From: an uncultured Clostridia bacterium
GTDB lineage: Bacteria; Bacillota; Clostridia; Monoglobales; Monoglobaceae
NCBI GenBank assembly: GCA_947625905.1
Contig: CANQQJ010000015.1
Span: 1-64,000 of the forward strand
Reading direction: 5' to 3'
Length of the DNA stretch: 64,000 nt
Part shown: piece after piece, positions 1 to 9,325 of the stretch
Position numbering within the stretch: the first letter of the stretch is position 1
Layout of the letters: every line of letters begins with the position of its first letter
The notes under the pieces: model-generated
Told to the model about the DNA's origin: nothing
Databases searched by the model: none
What the model saw: the letters and a program-made list of their open reading frames with translations, nothing else
Translations under genes and position numbers: made by a program

Positions 1-3000
1 TGAGTTGAAACGAACAACATAGGTCGGCGAAAACGTTACGCTCATGTCACGCCTCGCAGAGGCGTGTGAGTTGAAACCGTGAATTTCACCGCTTTGTTAA
101 ATTCCAAGGCGGGTCACGCCTCGCAGAGGCGTGTGAGTTGAAACGAACAACATAGGTCGGCGAAAACGTTACGCTCATGTCACGCCTCGCAGAGGCGTGT
201 GAGTTGAAACAAATAACCGATCAGGACAAAGAATTTTTTAACGAGTCACGCCTCGCAGAGGCGTGTGAGTTGAAACTATCGAGGGCAGCGACTTCGATTG
301 TTTTTCCGAGATGGTCACGCCTCGCAGAGGCGTGTGAGTTGAAACAGCGCCGGGGGCGGAGGGGCCGGCGCAACCGGGCGGTCACGCCTCGCAGAGGCGT
401 GTGAGTTGAAACGAAATTATTAAAGAATTAATGCTTAAATATAACGGTCACGCCTCGCAGAGGCGTGTGAGTTGAAACATGAATTGTCTAAAGAAAAGAC
501 GGGCACAATGCGTCACGCCTCGCAGAGGCGTGTGAGTTGAAACTTTCCATTTAGGCATTAGTCTGTCCCTTCCGTTCCGTCACGCCTCGCAGAGGCGTGT
601 GAGTTGAAACTTGTATGCCGGTTCCGATGTCGCCGAGCTCCACGTCACGCCTCGCAGAGGCGTGTGAGTTGAAACTCAGAACATGATAAAAACGGCCAAG
701 ATAAAACCGGTCACGCCTCGCAGAGGCGTGTGAGTTGAAACGCCGATCGGGAACTTCCACAGGTCCGTAATCTGAGTCACGCCTCGCAGAGGCGTGTGAG
801 TTGAAACGACATTCCTTCCGTTTTCGTGCTATTCTGAATTTGTCACGCCTCGCAGAGGCGTGTGAGTTGAAACCTGACCCATTCTGTATATACGGTCCTC
901 GGCCTGTGTCACGCCTCGCAGAGGCGTGTGAGTTGAAACGTACCACGGAGCGCTACCGGGCACATACTTATGTGTCACGCCTCGCAGAGGCGTGTGAGTT
1001 GAAACAAACAGGCGTTATACGATTATCAAACGCCAATCGTGTCACGCCTCGCAGAGGCGTGTGAGTTGAAACGAATCCGCCTTCACCTGCCACGCCTTGC
1101 AAGTTCGTCACGCCTCGCAGAGGCGTGTGAGTTGAAACTGGCTTATGCTTTCGACACCGACAATGTCCATCGTCACGCCTCGCAGAGGCGTGTGAGTTGA
1201 AACGATGAAATAATGACCGTCTTTTTCGACCACGTTTTGTCACGCCTCGCAGAGGCGTGTGAGTTGAAACTATTTTTCGGCGATTCAATTAACGCGTCGA
1301 TGACGCGTCACGCCTCGCAGAGGCGTGTGAGTTGAAACGCTTCATATAAAACAGTAATGGGTCTGTTAAACGGGTCACGCCTCGCAGAGGCGTGTGAGTT
1401 GAAACGAAGTATACGGTAGTCCGTTTGACGATAAGCGCGAGTCACGCCTCGCAGAGGCGTGTGAGTTGAAACGGAACCCTATCACGGGGTGCTATCATGG
1501 GTGCGAGTCACGCCTCGCAGAGGCGTGTGAGTTGAAACACCATAGTTTAATCACCTTTGCCACCCTGTCATCGTCACGCCTCGCAGAGGCGTGTGAGTTG
1601 AAACGTTATATAAGTATATGGCAATTTAAAACGCATGTGTCACGCCTCGCAGAGGCGTGTGAGTTGAAACAAAGCTTTCTCCCGAAAGTTTCTGCATACG
1701 CGTCGTCACGCCTCGCAGAGGCGTGTGAGTTGAAACTTGTTACAAGGTCACTGCTTTTGACCCATTCTCGTCACGCCTCGCAGAGGCGTGTGAGTTGAAA
1801 CTTAATTGCCTTGCAAATGCTGAACGTTCTTTTTGTGTCACGCCTCGCAGAGGCGTGTGAGTTGAAACCTCCACGATAAGTCGATTTTCCATTATCAAAT
1901 TTGTCACGCCTCGCAGAGGCGTGTGAGTTGAAACAAAACAATGGGAAACAGATAAAGTTATGCCGAATGTCACGCCTCGCAGAGGCGTGTGAGTTGAAAC
2001 CGCCCGTCGGCTCCGCCTACCGCCTAATGCTTTCGTCACGCCTCGCAGAGGCGTGTGAGTTGAAACGGTTCTTTCGGTTCGGCACCGTCTTACCGTCTAA
2101 GTCACGCCTCGCAGAGGCGTGTGAGTTGAAACATTTTTCAGGGTATTTGGAGGCAAAAATCCGAGTCACGCCTCGCAGAGGCGTGTGAGTTGAAACAGGT
2201 TGTGCGCGCTCATCAGCGCGCACAACTTAAGTCACGCCTCGCAGAGGCGTGTGAGTTGAAACTCATCATAAGGATATCGTGTATAGAACTGTAGAGGTCA
2301 CGCCTCGCAGAGGCGTGTGAGTTGAAACCAGGGGAGTTATCCATGTTTTGCACATCATTATGTCACGCCTCGCAGAGGCGTGTGAGTTGAAACCTGGGGA
2401 AACATCGGGATTTCGGTGTGGAACGAAGTCACGCCTCGCAGAGGCGTGTGAGTTGAAACATCGTCAGGGAACCAATATAAAATATAACCCCACGTCACGC
2501 CTCGCAGAGGCGTGTGAGTTGAAACTATTCTCGTCGCTCTCAAACAAGAACGCGGTCTTGTCACGCCTCGCAGAGGCGTGTGAGTTGAAACTTTAACTTG
2601 ACGTCCTGCGGCGGATCTCAAGAGAGTCACGCCTCGCAGAGGCGTGTGAGTTGAAACCCGCCCGCCCGAATTTCACCATTGACCGCTGCGTCACGCCTCG
2701 CAGAGGCGTGTGAGTTGAAACCCGCATTTTTGGCAATATATTTTTACAAAAGCAAGTCACGCCTCGCAGAGGCGTGTGAGTTGAAACATCTATATCATGC
2801 GAATATCTGCCGTTATGCGCGTGTCACGCCTCGCAGAGGCGTGTGAGTTGAAACGCGTACCGTTTGTACATCGAGAGCCATATTTTCGGTCACGCCTCGC
2901 AGAGGCGTGTGAGTTGAAACTTGCTGATGATATCCGAATACTCGGCATATTTTAGTCACGCTTCGCAGAGGCGTGTGAGTTGAAACGTGCCTTAATGCCC

Positions 3001-3249
3001 AAGACTTCCCGCCGCCCCTGGTCACGCCTCGCAGAGGCGTGTGAGTTGAAACTTTGAGCGATACACATTACCAGCCAATGTGTTGGGTCACGCCTCGCAG
3101 AGGCGTGTGAGTTGAAACCGATTAATGAGCGGTTTTTGTGTAATAATTTATGTCACGCCTCGCAGAGGCGTGTGAGTTAAAACGATAATATAGAAACAAT
3201 TTATGCACTTTATTTCTGTCACGCCTCGCAGTGGCGCGTGAGTTAAAAC
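1..3249 (+). CRISPR. CRISPR array, type I-C-like repeat, leader-distal part
   Basis: There are 49 complete 32-bp repeats (first 46-77, last 3218-3249) plus the last 11 bp of another at 1-11, enclosing 49 spacers of 32-37 bp, mostly 34. The repeat begins GTCACGCC, contains the hairpin ACGCCTC-GCA-GAGGCGT and ends GAGTTGAAAC. The length and the TTGAAAC end resemble type I-C repeats. That end should give the crRNA 5' handle, so transcription runs left to right and the leader lies left of the window. The repeats at 2955, 3152 and 3218 carry substitutions, which fits the old, leader-distal end. The spacer at 12-45 recurs at 145-178, and the spacer at 2197-2230 is a perfect hairpin. No cas gene is visible, so the type call rests on the repeat alone. 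Confidence 0.98.
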
Positions 3250-3288
3250 GTGAAACATATCGACAAACATTGTGTCGGTTTCGGTCAC
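3250..3288 (-). pseudogene. Possible 5' stub of a phage capsid gene cut by the CRISPR array
   Basis: Right after the scaffold stop codon an AGGAGG ribosome binding site occurs on the minus strand (3288-3293). It is followed by an open frame with ATG at 3268-3270 (reading MFVDMFH) that runs straight into the last, degenerate CRISPR repeat at 3249. In phage head modules the major capsid gene usually follows the scaffold gene, so this may be its first few codons. The 17-bp gap between Shine-Dalgarno and ATG is long, and the peptide is too short to identify, so the call is weak. Confidence 0.25.
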
Positions 3289-3298
3289 CTCCTGAAAA

Positions 3299-3988
3299 TT
3301 ATTTGTAAAAATCAAGCACACTCTGAGCCCGCTTGTTGCGTTCGGCTGCCTGTTCACCGAGCTTTTTCGCCAGCGTGTTCTCGGGCTTTTCCTTGCCCGC
3401 GCCGCTGTCGCCGCTTCCGGGATTTCGACCGTGCAGTTTGAACGTCTCGTCAACTTCGGATTTGACCAGCGCCTTGACGAGTTTGGAGAGCGTGTTGACC
3501 CGCGCCGTCATATCTTCCTCGCTGTCCGCAACAACGAGATCGGCCAGTTCGAGGGCCTCAATGCCGCCCTTATCCAGTCCGACCTTCTTGATCTGCTCCA
3601 TCGCGAAGATTTTGTTTTCGCGGGCCTTGATCTCGCGCTCGCGCTCCGCCAATTTATTCTCGCGACGCTGATTTTCAATGTCGCGGATTTCCTCGGCGCT
3701 CTTGTTCTCACGATTCGCTTTGTCAAGTGCTTTCTGCAAGCTGCTCTTTTCCTTGTTAAGAGCAGCCGTAGCCTGAGCAACGCGCTCATTGATGTATTTG
3801 TCAAGCGCCTCTGTGGACATCGCCGCGCTCGGAATACCCGCTCCGTTTTGCGTAGCCTGTGCCGCGTTCTGGGTCTGAGCGTTACCTATGCCGGTGCCTG
3901 CGCCTGTCTGCGTATTCTGCGCACCCGGAGTGCCGCTTGTGGTCGTGCTTGTGGCGCCCGAACCTTCGCCGCCTGTGTTTTCAGCCAT
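3299..3988 (-). CDS. Phage capsid scaffolding protein (DUF4355-like)
   Basis: A 229-residue protein. Residues 1-55 are a Gly/Ala/Thr/Gln-rich disordered head. Residues 60-145 are a charged coiled coil rich in Lys, Glu and Arg. After a short helical segment comes a basic C-terminal tail. This layout is typical of the DUF4355/GP20 scaffold family of Firmicutes siphophages, whose members line the procapsid and leave before DNA packaging. GAGGTG stands 7 bp before the ATG. It is the last intact gene of the remnant; the capsid gene expected next is missing. The family call rests on composition, length and context, as there is no catalytic motif. Confidence 0.75.
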   Translation of the reverse strand: MAENTGGEGSGATSTTTSGTPGAQNTQTGAGTGIGNAQTQNAAQATQNGAGIPSAAMSTEALDKYINERVAQATAALNKEKSSLQKALDKANRENKSAEEIRDIENQRRENKLAEREREIKARENKIFAMEQIKKVGLDKGGIEALELADLVVADSEEDMTARVNTLSKLVKALVKSEVDETFKLHGRNPGSGDSGAGKEKPENTLAKKLGEQAAERNKRAQSVLDFYK

Positions 3989-4154
3989 TTCTTTTCACCT
4001 CGTTTTTATATAATTTATTTTATTTTTTTGCATAGAAAAAGGGCGGTTTATAGTCATGCCCGGGACTTTGCCCTTGTTTCTCACTCAAGAGCAGATCAAT
4101 TTTAAGAAAGGAGTTTTAAGTAACCTAACAGTTTAACGTCATGTTTAGGACATG

Positions 4155-4177
4155 AAAAAAGCCCCGAAAATCGGGGC
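4155..4177 (-). terminator. Rho-independent terminator after the YjcQ-like gene
   Basis: A GCCCCGA/TCGGGGC stem with a short A-rich loop (4161-4177) is followed on the minus strand by six T residues (4155-4160). It lies 20 bp past the YjcQ-like stop codon and separates that gene from the scaffold gene. Confidence 0.85.
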
Positions 4178-4197
4178 GTGTATTCAGTTGTATTTTA

Positions 4198-4515
4198 TCA
4201 ATCAGTAATGCCTTTTGCCTTATCGGCAGCGTTTTTCATTTGGGTATTTTCATCTAAAAATATTAAACCTCTCAAGGTTATGCGAATATTACCTGTATGT
4301 AACATTCTGTCGCCTTGTGCGCCGCGCTTTATCTCGATTCCCTCAATATAGCCGTCGTTTGCAAGCATTTCCATTATGCTAAGCCAACGATTTTCACTTA
4401 TTCCAAGCGCTTTGCTTGATATTTGCTCAATATCCGTTTCGTCATAATCCATAGCCGATTTTAGATATTTCAGCACTTTGTAAATCGCTCTAAAATCTTT
4501 ATCCATGTTAATCAC
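4198..4515 (-). CDS. YjcQ-like winged-helix phage protein
   Basis: About 105 residues, starting MINMDKDFRAIYKVLKYL or at the internal Met four codons in. It has the layout of the YjcQ family found in Firmicutes prophages: an N-terminal helix pair, a central segment reading NRWLSIMEMLANDGYI (a winged-helix recognition region) and a C-terminal strand with GLIFLDENTQMKNAA. The function of this family is not established; DNA or protein binding is inferred from the fold. It follows the 58-residue zinc-ribbon gene by 12 bp and precedes a terminator. Confidence 0.7.
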   Translation of the reverse strand: MINMDKDFRAIYKVLKYLKSAMDYDETDIEQISSKALGISENRWLSIMEMLANDGYIEGIEIKRGAQGDRMLHTGNIRITLRGLIFLDENTQMKNAADKAKGITD

Positions 4516-4527
4516 CCCGTTTAAATA

Positions 4528-4704
4528 TTATAAGCCTCTCGATATGACATGTATGCAATCCTTTGTCGGGCATTTTACTTCATACGAATTCCCGACAAAA
4601 TCATATAACAGTTCTTTGCCGCACCGTGGACAATAAACTTTTTCGTTCGGATTAAGAGCTTTTTGCTCTATAACTTTAAATTCATCCTTGGTTATCGTAG
4701 CCAT
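4528..4704 (-). CDS. Small zinc-ribbon protein (58 residues)
   Basis: A short ORF that begins ATG GCT ACG and ends GGC TTA TAA, with AGGAG 8 bp before the start. The product contains CPRCG and, 18 residues later, CPTKDC, a four-cysteine zinc-ribbon pattern, and ends in VISRGL. Its start overlaps the 3' end of the MuF-toxin gene by 23 bp, which suggests translational coupling. Function unknown. Immunity genes are often found directly after MuF-linked toxins, but a plain structural or regulatory phage role is equally possible. Confidence 0.65.
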   Translation of the reverse strand: MATITKDEFKVIEQKALNPNEKVYCPRCGKELLYDFVGNSYEVKCPTKDCIHVISRGL

Positions 4705-5473
4705 AAATCATTCTCCTAGCTCTTTCATTTTGTTTGACAATAACTCCTGCCTCTTCTGCTCTGTTAAAAGCATCTAACATAAGTAATCTTCTGTCGTCAT
4801 CACTTAAATTCGGTGTGTCAATTGCGGCTCTGTAACTCGCTCTGAATTCATCTTTCCAATCGCCTTTTGGTAATGTTGAAGGATGGTTCATATAGTGTCC
4901 ATAGTACTCATGTGCCAGAACAGCTTTTTCCGATAAAATATCTCTAGCATTTTTTGAATTATTGTCCGGGAAAATATCACCGCGCACATGGATTTTTTGA
5001 GTTCCGTCAACAAAACCTGTTTGAATACCATAATTAAATTCTAATATGCTACTTGGTATTTTTATTTCCTCGGCGCATTCAATAATCTGGTGTATTTCGT
5101 CATCATTCAAAATATACTGTGGACTTCTCCTAAGTCCGTTTGCCATATTACGGCTTGATATGTCCCTTGCCTTTATTATACCACTTTCGGCGGATTTGTC
5201 AACATTTTTATCGCCCTGTTTCTTCACCGCCGCGGCGTATTCCTCGGCAGTCAGCCAATCATGCTCAATAAAGCAGCGGCAGTTGATGTCATGCCCTGCA
5301 ACACCGCTCTGGCCCGGCGCCGTTGTTTTAACGCCGTCGCCCAGGTCGAACAGCTCATCGGTCTTTACAATCTTGCCTTCCATGCGCATATGGTTCGGCC
5401 CGCCATAGTTATAGGTTTTCCAGCCTTTTTTTGTTTTAACGCGCCGCTGCGGGCGGACACGCTCATCCTTCAT
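4682..5473 (-). pseudogene. 5'-truncated phage MuF head protein with toxin-like C-terminal domain
   Basis: The open frame can be read upstream to about 5533, where an in-frame TGA (5534-5536) stops it. The upstream part reads SSGLIGVKIWRT and joins MKDERVRP, the usual core of MuF minor head proteins, so most of the N-terminal MuF domain is missing. The MuF part ends with GHDINCRCF, the family's closing motif (around residue 65). The remaining 170 or so residues form a separate domain with HEYYGH (around residue 195) and DWKDEFRASY, as seen in toxin-like tails attached to MuF proteins. I saw no clear promoter or ribosome binding site at 5473, so the gene is probably silent. Confidence 0.7.
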
Positions 5474-5581
5474 CGTGCGCCATATTTTAACGCCGATAAG
5501 GCCGCTTGAGCCGTTCCGAACAGCCGCGTGAGCTCAGGCCTCATCGATATCTTTCGGAATGGAAAGGGTTTGATGTAAAAG

Positions 5582-5618
5582 AAAAACAGCCGAAGCTTTT
5601 CAGCTTTCGGCTGTTTTT
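5582..5618. terminator. Bidirectional terminator
   Basis: A 13-bp perfect stem (AAAAACAGCCGAA and its complement) encloses a 10-base loop, with A/T runs on both sides, so it can stop transcription in either direction. It lies 30 bp past the stop codon of the minus-strand carboxymuconolactone decarboxylase family gene and insulates the prophage remnant. Confidence 0.9.
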
Positions 5619-5649
5619 CTTTGCTGCCGCGATATTAGTTGTGGCAGAG

Positions 5650-6009
5650 TCAGTCTTTGTTTTCCGGGATCTCGGCGTTTTGATCTACGGGCCAAACTTC
5701 CTTCGCCATATTGAACACGGCCCACGCCTTGGGCCAGCCCACATAAAACGCGGCGTGGGTGACTATAGCCGCGATCTCGGCGCGGGTCACGCCGTGAGCC
5801 TTCGCGTTTTCAAGATGATATGTCAGCGACGAGTCGGTGATCCCCGACGACATCAGCGCGACTACCGTGATAATGCACCGCGTTTTCAGGTCAATATCCT
5901 CGTTGTTCCAGTTCTCTCCGAACAGAACATCGTCGTTAAAATGCGCGAACTCGGGCGCGAACTCTCCGAGCGACTTCCTTCCCGCTGTTTGAACTATTTT
6001 TTCACTCAT
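5650..6009 (-). CDS. Carboxymuconolactone decarboxylase family protein
   Basis: A 119-residue cytoplasmic all-helical protein starting MSEKIVQTAGRK. The start at 6009 is chosen because AGGAGG lies 7 bp upstream; the frame is open a further 21 bp. Family signs are the length, the conserved FNDDVLFGE segment, DLKTRCIITVVALMSSG, and LTYHLENAKAHGVTRAEI followed by VTHAAFYVGWPKAW. The CxxC pair of AhpD-type peroxidase partners is absent and an H occupies that region, so this belongs to the decarboxylase-like, non-AhpD branch. The substrate is unknown. It is monocistronic, with its own promoter and terminator, and has no evident link to the sugar genes. Confidence 0.85.
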   Translation of the reverse strand: MSEKIVQTAGRKSLGEFAPEFAHFNDDVLFGENWNNEDIDLKTRCIITVVALMSSGITDSSLTYHLENAKAHGVTRAEIAAIVTHAAFYVGWPKAWAVFNMAKEVWPVDQNAEIPENKD

Positions 6010-6072
6010 TGAAAAATCCTCCTGTCTCAATTTTAAAATATCAAATCGACTGCTCTGTCAAGCCGTACCCAT

Positions 6073-6101
6073 ATTATACACCATTTTCTCAATAATGTAA
6101 A
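6073..6101 (-). promoter_or_regulatory. Promoter of the carboxymuconolactone decarboxylase family gene
   Basis: On the minus strand TTTACA (6096-6101) and TATAAT (6073-6078) are separated by 17 bp, about 63 bp upstream of the start codon. Confidence 0.7.
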
Positions 6102-6144
6102 ATACTTATTTTTCATAATTATCCATACAAGATCCGCATTGATA

Positions 6145-6173
6145 AGCCCCGCCGGCTGTTTGCCGACGGGGCT
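6145..6173 (-). terminator. Hairpin after the GH106-like gene (probable operon end)
   Basis: The stem AGCCCCG/CGGGGCT, with an inner CGGC/GCCG and one mismatch, lies 12 bp past the stop codon of the last gene in the 28-kb run. The T-tract on the minus strand is weak (TTATC), so termination may be incomplete. Confidence 0.55.
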
Positions 6174-6184
6174 GAAAAAAATTT

Positions 6185-9100
6185 CTATTCCGAGGGATAA
6201 AGCCCGAATAACGGGCTGCTGATAATACCCATGCCGCGCGTGAGATACTCGTAGCACCACGAGCTTCCGGTCTTGCGCCACGCGCCGGGCCCGCCCGGCC
6301 AGCCGTCGTTAACATTCACGTTATGAAGCGCGCCGAACGAGTTAAAACGCGTGCCGTAGAGCGTCAGATCCACGCGGTGTTTTCCGGCCGTGATCGGAAC
6401 GCGCAGCTCATACGGATCATAAATGATCACGCCCGCGTCTTTTCCGTCGATTGCCGCGTGAATTACCGCGCCACGATAGTGCGGAACGCGGACCGCGAGA
6501 ACTCCGCCGCTTTCGGTCTCAATATCGGTGTGGTAGGTTATCGCGCCTCCGTAATACGGCAGGCCCTGTTCGGTCACCGTGGAGAAGCCGAGCTCCTTGG
6601 GCGCGGGTGCCAGCGTCCTTGTGCGGCCCGCCGTTTTCACGCCGAAATCGCCCAAAAGGTAGCACCATTCGGGGTTCGCGGTCCTGCCGTAAGGAAGAGT
6701 TATAACGAGCACGTTTGTTCCTATCTTCAGGCCGGGCAACGGAACTTTTTTTATACATTCGTCCGTGTACCACCCGTCAGTTTGGATTTGAACGCGCTCT
6801 CCATTCCATTCGATCTCCGCCTTTTCGGCGTCCTCCAACGCGATCCAGACACGGTCCCGCTCGATCTCGCTTTCAATTTTGAATCTCAGCGAAACAGTGT
6901 GTTCTATCGTCTCTTTTTCCTTCGTCCAGGGCTGGCTGTACGCACCGTTAAGGGGCGGCCAGCCAAACTCCGCGCGAAGAATATTGTCGAGCCTCAGGAT
7001 CTCCTCTGCGGGTCGGAAAGGCTCGCCGTCCGCCGCGTATTCCGCCTGATCGAGAAGCAGCACGTTCGGCTCGGACAAGCTGTAGGGCACGGTGGTTGGG
7101 ATATCCCACTCCCTGATCGGCTCGGGCGGGCGCTTTTCGCTCGGGCGCCGCTCGGCCTCTCCCTTTTCCAACCGCAGCAAAATGCTGTCATACGAATAAA
7201 GGTCGGCGTCGATAACGGTCCTGCCGTTCCGATAACGGCACGGTATGTCGGATATCGCTCCGCTCTGCGTGTCGTATAACGACGGCTTCCAAATTCCGCT
7301 TACGGAGATCGTGATCTCCTGCTTCCAAGATATATCTATGTTTTTGTATTTCACGCCGTGCGCGACAAACAGCCATCTCGCTCCGTTGTCCTCTCTCATC
7401 TGATAGATCAGATTATCGGTGCGCGTCATGTCGGCGTTGCGCAGCTCGACATCCCGCCACGGCTCCAAAGCGCCGAGGACGGCGGTATGTTCAAACGGAA
7501 CGACGATCGACTTGTCGTAAAGCTCTTTTATCTCATCGGACGGCAGCGCGTCAATGAGCTTCGGGCACTCGCCCGCAAAAATCAGCGCGCCGCCCCGCTC
7601 GGCGAATTTGCGCAGGATCTCAAATGTCGTTCTGCGCAGCGTGACGCACGCGGGAACGATCACGACGTCGTAGCGCATTTCGCCCACCGCGAGCGGAGCG
7701 CCGGGCTCCGCGCACTGCGAGGGCAGGTTCGACTCGCACAGAAAATCAAAGTCGATCCCGCCGAAAAGCAGCCATTTTATCACGGACTGCAATTGTTCTT
7801 CCCGGTGCTCGCGCGCGGCGGCGGAGGTTTGGTTCGGTCCCCAAACCAGCCAGAAGCTTTCCGCCGGGTGCACGACCGCCGCCCTGACGATCGGTTTGCC
7901 GCGGGTCAGCGCCGTGTTCAGCCGCGCGAAATGGTCCTCAACGTATGAATACTCCTTATACCAAGCCGACTGGTAGTTGATCGACGCGGGATAATCGCGC
8001 TTTGCCTCGCCTTTCATGGACACCCACGAAAGATGGGGCACGCGCACTGTCACTCCCAGAGCCGCCTGCCAATCGCCTTGGAACTTGTGTCCGCGGAAGT
8101 CAAAATCCCAGTCCGTCACGCCGTACAGCTCGCTGAGCATTCCCTCGCGTCCGTACTGATGCACCGCCGACTGCGTCTGTTTCGCGGTCAGCAGCTCAAC
8201 GCGGTCAACGAGCATATCGATTCCGGGCAGCTGAAAAGCGCGGTACGAGCGCATCGCGTCGCCGATCGAATGTGTTTGCGCGGCAAGAGAGCCTTCCTCC
8301 ATCAGATGGCCCGTCAGCATGATCCCGTTTTTTTCACACCAAGCGCCGCACCTGTCGGCATACGAGGACGCGAACCGCTCGGCCACGAGGTCGTGGAAAT
8401 GGTAGCGGACCTGCGAGAACCGTCCGTCGGGCAGGTCAAAAAACAGCTCCGGCAGCCGCTCAATTAGGTCGCAGCCGTACTTTTCGCCAAAGATGAGCGG
8501 CAGCTCGGGGGTCCAGGCCATGACCGCCTCGGGCGTCGTTCCGTCCCGAGCGGGCTCCGCACTGTCTAACGTGACCTCGGCATAAAACTGAGGCTCGTCC
8601 GTGAATATCGCGGGCACTGAGCCTCCGAAACGCTCGCCCACTTCTCTCTTGTAAAACTCATAAGTCACGTCTATAAACTTATCTATCGCGTCGGGGTTGA
8701 GGGTGTCAACGTATGTTTGATCGTTAAACCTCGGTGAGTTCTTCCTCGTATGCATAACGGCGTACCAACGCGTTCCATCGGCCGCTTCGGAGCAGTCCGA
8801 GACTTTTTTGTAACCCGAGAGAAATCCCCGCTCGTCGATGCACACATCATACGCACCGATAAGATGGTCCCGCCCGTTTTGCACCGCGTCATCGAAATCG
8901 ACCGTCTCCCGCGGCGGTTCCGTTCCGAATGAAATAAATCTCTGACGAAAACGCGCCTCTTTTGTCACGAATCCTCCGCCATAGCCCGACGGCCACCTAT
9001 CCTCGTCATAGAGCCAGGTCAGCATATCCTCGCTTTCCGCCTTGTCGGCGCAGGCGCGTATCAGCTCGCCGAACTCCTTGCCGAGATAAGGCGTGGAAAG

Positions 9101-9286
9101 TCCGCTGCGCGCGTGGATATGGAACCCGCCGAAACCCATCTGCTTGAAATACTCGATCTGCTTTTTCAGCATTTCGGGGTCGAGCTCGCAGTTCCACGCC
9201 CAAAACGGGGCGGCGCGGTACTCGGAAGTAGGAGCTTTAAACAGTTCGCGGCTCAGTTCTTTCTCCTGATTTTTAGGGTATAACAT
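6185..9286 (-). CDS. GH106-like alpha-L-rhamnosidase
   Basis: A 1033-residue protein without a signal peptide, so probably cytoplasmic. The N-terminus has the GH106 family signature: YRAAPFWAWN around residue 25, then LKKQIEYFKQMGFGGFHIHARSGLSTPYLG around 42-72 and WLYDEDRWPSGYGGG around 92. A TIM-barrel-like catalytic region with TDEPQFYAE around residue 230 is followed by a Rossmann-like section and beta-rich domains that resemble GH2 sandwiches. GH106 enzymes release alpha-linked L-rhamnose from rhamnogalacturonan side structures. It is the last gene of a long minus-strand run that starts with an ABC importer, and has AAGGAG 8 bp before its ATG. Exact linkage specificity cannot be read from the sequence. 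Confidence 0.8.
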   Translation of the reverse strand: MLYPKNQEKELSRELFKAPTSEYRAAPFWAWNCELDPEMLKKQIEYFKQMGFGGFHIHARSGLSTPYLGKEFGELIRACADKAESEDMLTWLYDEDRWPSGYGGGFVTKEARFRQRFISFGTEPPRETVDFDDAVQNGRDHLIGAYDVCIDERGFLSGYKKVSDCSEAADGTRWYAVMHTRKNSPRFNDQTYVDTLNPDAIDKFIDVTYEFYKREVGERFGGSVPAIFTDEPQFYAEVTLDSAEPARDGTTPEAVMAWTPELPLIFGEKYGCDLIERLPELFFDLPDGRFSQVRYHFHDLVAERFASSYADRCGAWCEKNGIMLTGHLMEEGSLAAQTHSIGDAMRSYRAFQLPGIDMLVDRVELLTAKQTQSAVHQYGREGMLSELYGVTDWDFDFRGHKFQGDWQAALGVTVRVPHLSWVSMKGEAKRDYPASINYQSAWYKEYSYVEDHFARLNTALTRGKPIVRAAVVHPAESFWLVWGPNQTSAAAREHREEQLQSVIKWLLFGGIDFDFLCESNLPSQCAEPGAPLAVGEMRYDVVIVPACVTLRRTTFEILRKFAERGGALIFAGECPKLIDALPSDEIKELYDKSIVVPFEHTAVLGALEPWRDVELRNADMTRTDNLIYQMREDNGARWLFVAHGVKYKNIDISWKQEITISVSGIWKPSLYDTQSGAISDIPCRYRNGRTVIDADLYSYDSILLRLEKGEAERRPSEKRPPEPIREWDIPTTVPYSLSEPNVLLLDQAEYAADGEPFRPAEEILRLDNILRAEFGWPPLNGAYSQPWTKEKETIEHTVSLRFKIESEIERDRVWIALEDAEKAEIEWNGERVQIQTDGWYTDECIKKVPLPGLKIGTNVLVITLPYGRTANPEWCYLLGDFGVKTAGRTRTLAPAPKELGFSTVTEQGLPYYGGAITYHTDIETESGGVLAVRVPHYRGAVIHAAIDGKDAGVIIYDPYELRVPITAGKHRVDLTLYGTRFNSFGALHNVNVNDGWPGGPGAWRKTGSSWCYEYLTRGMGIISSPLFGLYPSE

Positions 9287-9325
9287 AAAACTTCTCCTTT
9301 TTGCGCTTTAAAAATTATAAAATTT

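Larger units (their letters stand above)
3250..5540 (-). mobile_element. Prophage remnant (head-morphogenesis module)
   Basis: Four or five minus-strand genes in typical phage head order (MuF head protein, small zinc-ribbon protein, YjcQ-like protein, scaffold, possible start of the capsid gene) lie between the CRISPR array and a host-type gene. Portal, terminase, tail, lysis and integrase genes are missing. The MuF gene lacks its 5' part, and the gene expected after the scaffold is cut at the array. The segment is therefore a decayed fragment. Its edges are inferred from where the phage genes stop. Confidence 0.75.

Noticed and set aside
12-3217. Spacers matching the neighbouring prophage remnant or other genes in the window
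   Set aside because: Reading the 49 spacers by eye against the window gave no convincing match; a proper search of both strands would be needed to exclude it.
1-3249. Several open frames with repeated SRLAEACELK or FNSHASARRD peptides
   Set aside because: They are translations of the CRISPR repeats in both directions, with spacer-encoded residues between, and have no ribosome binding sites of their own.
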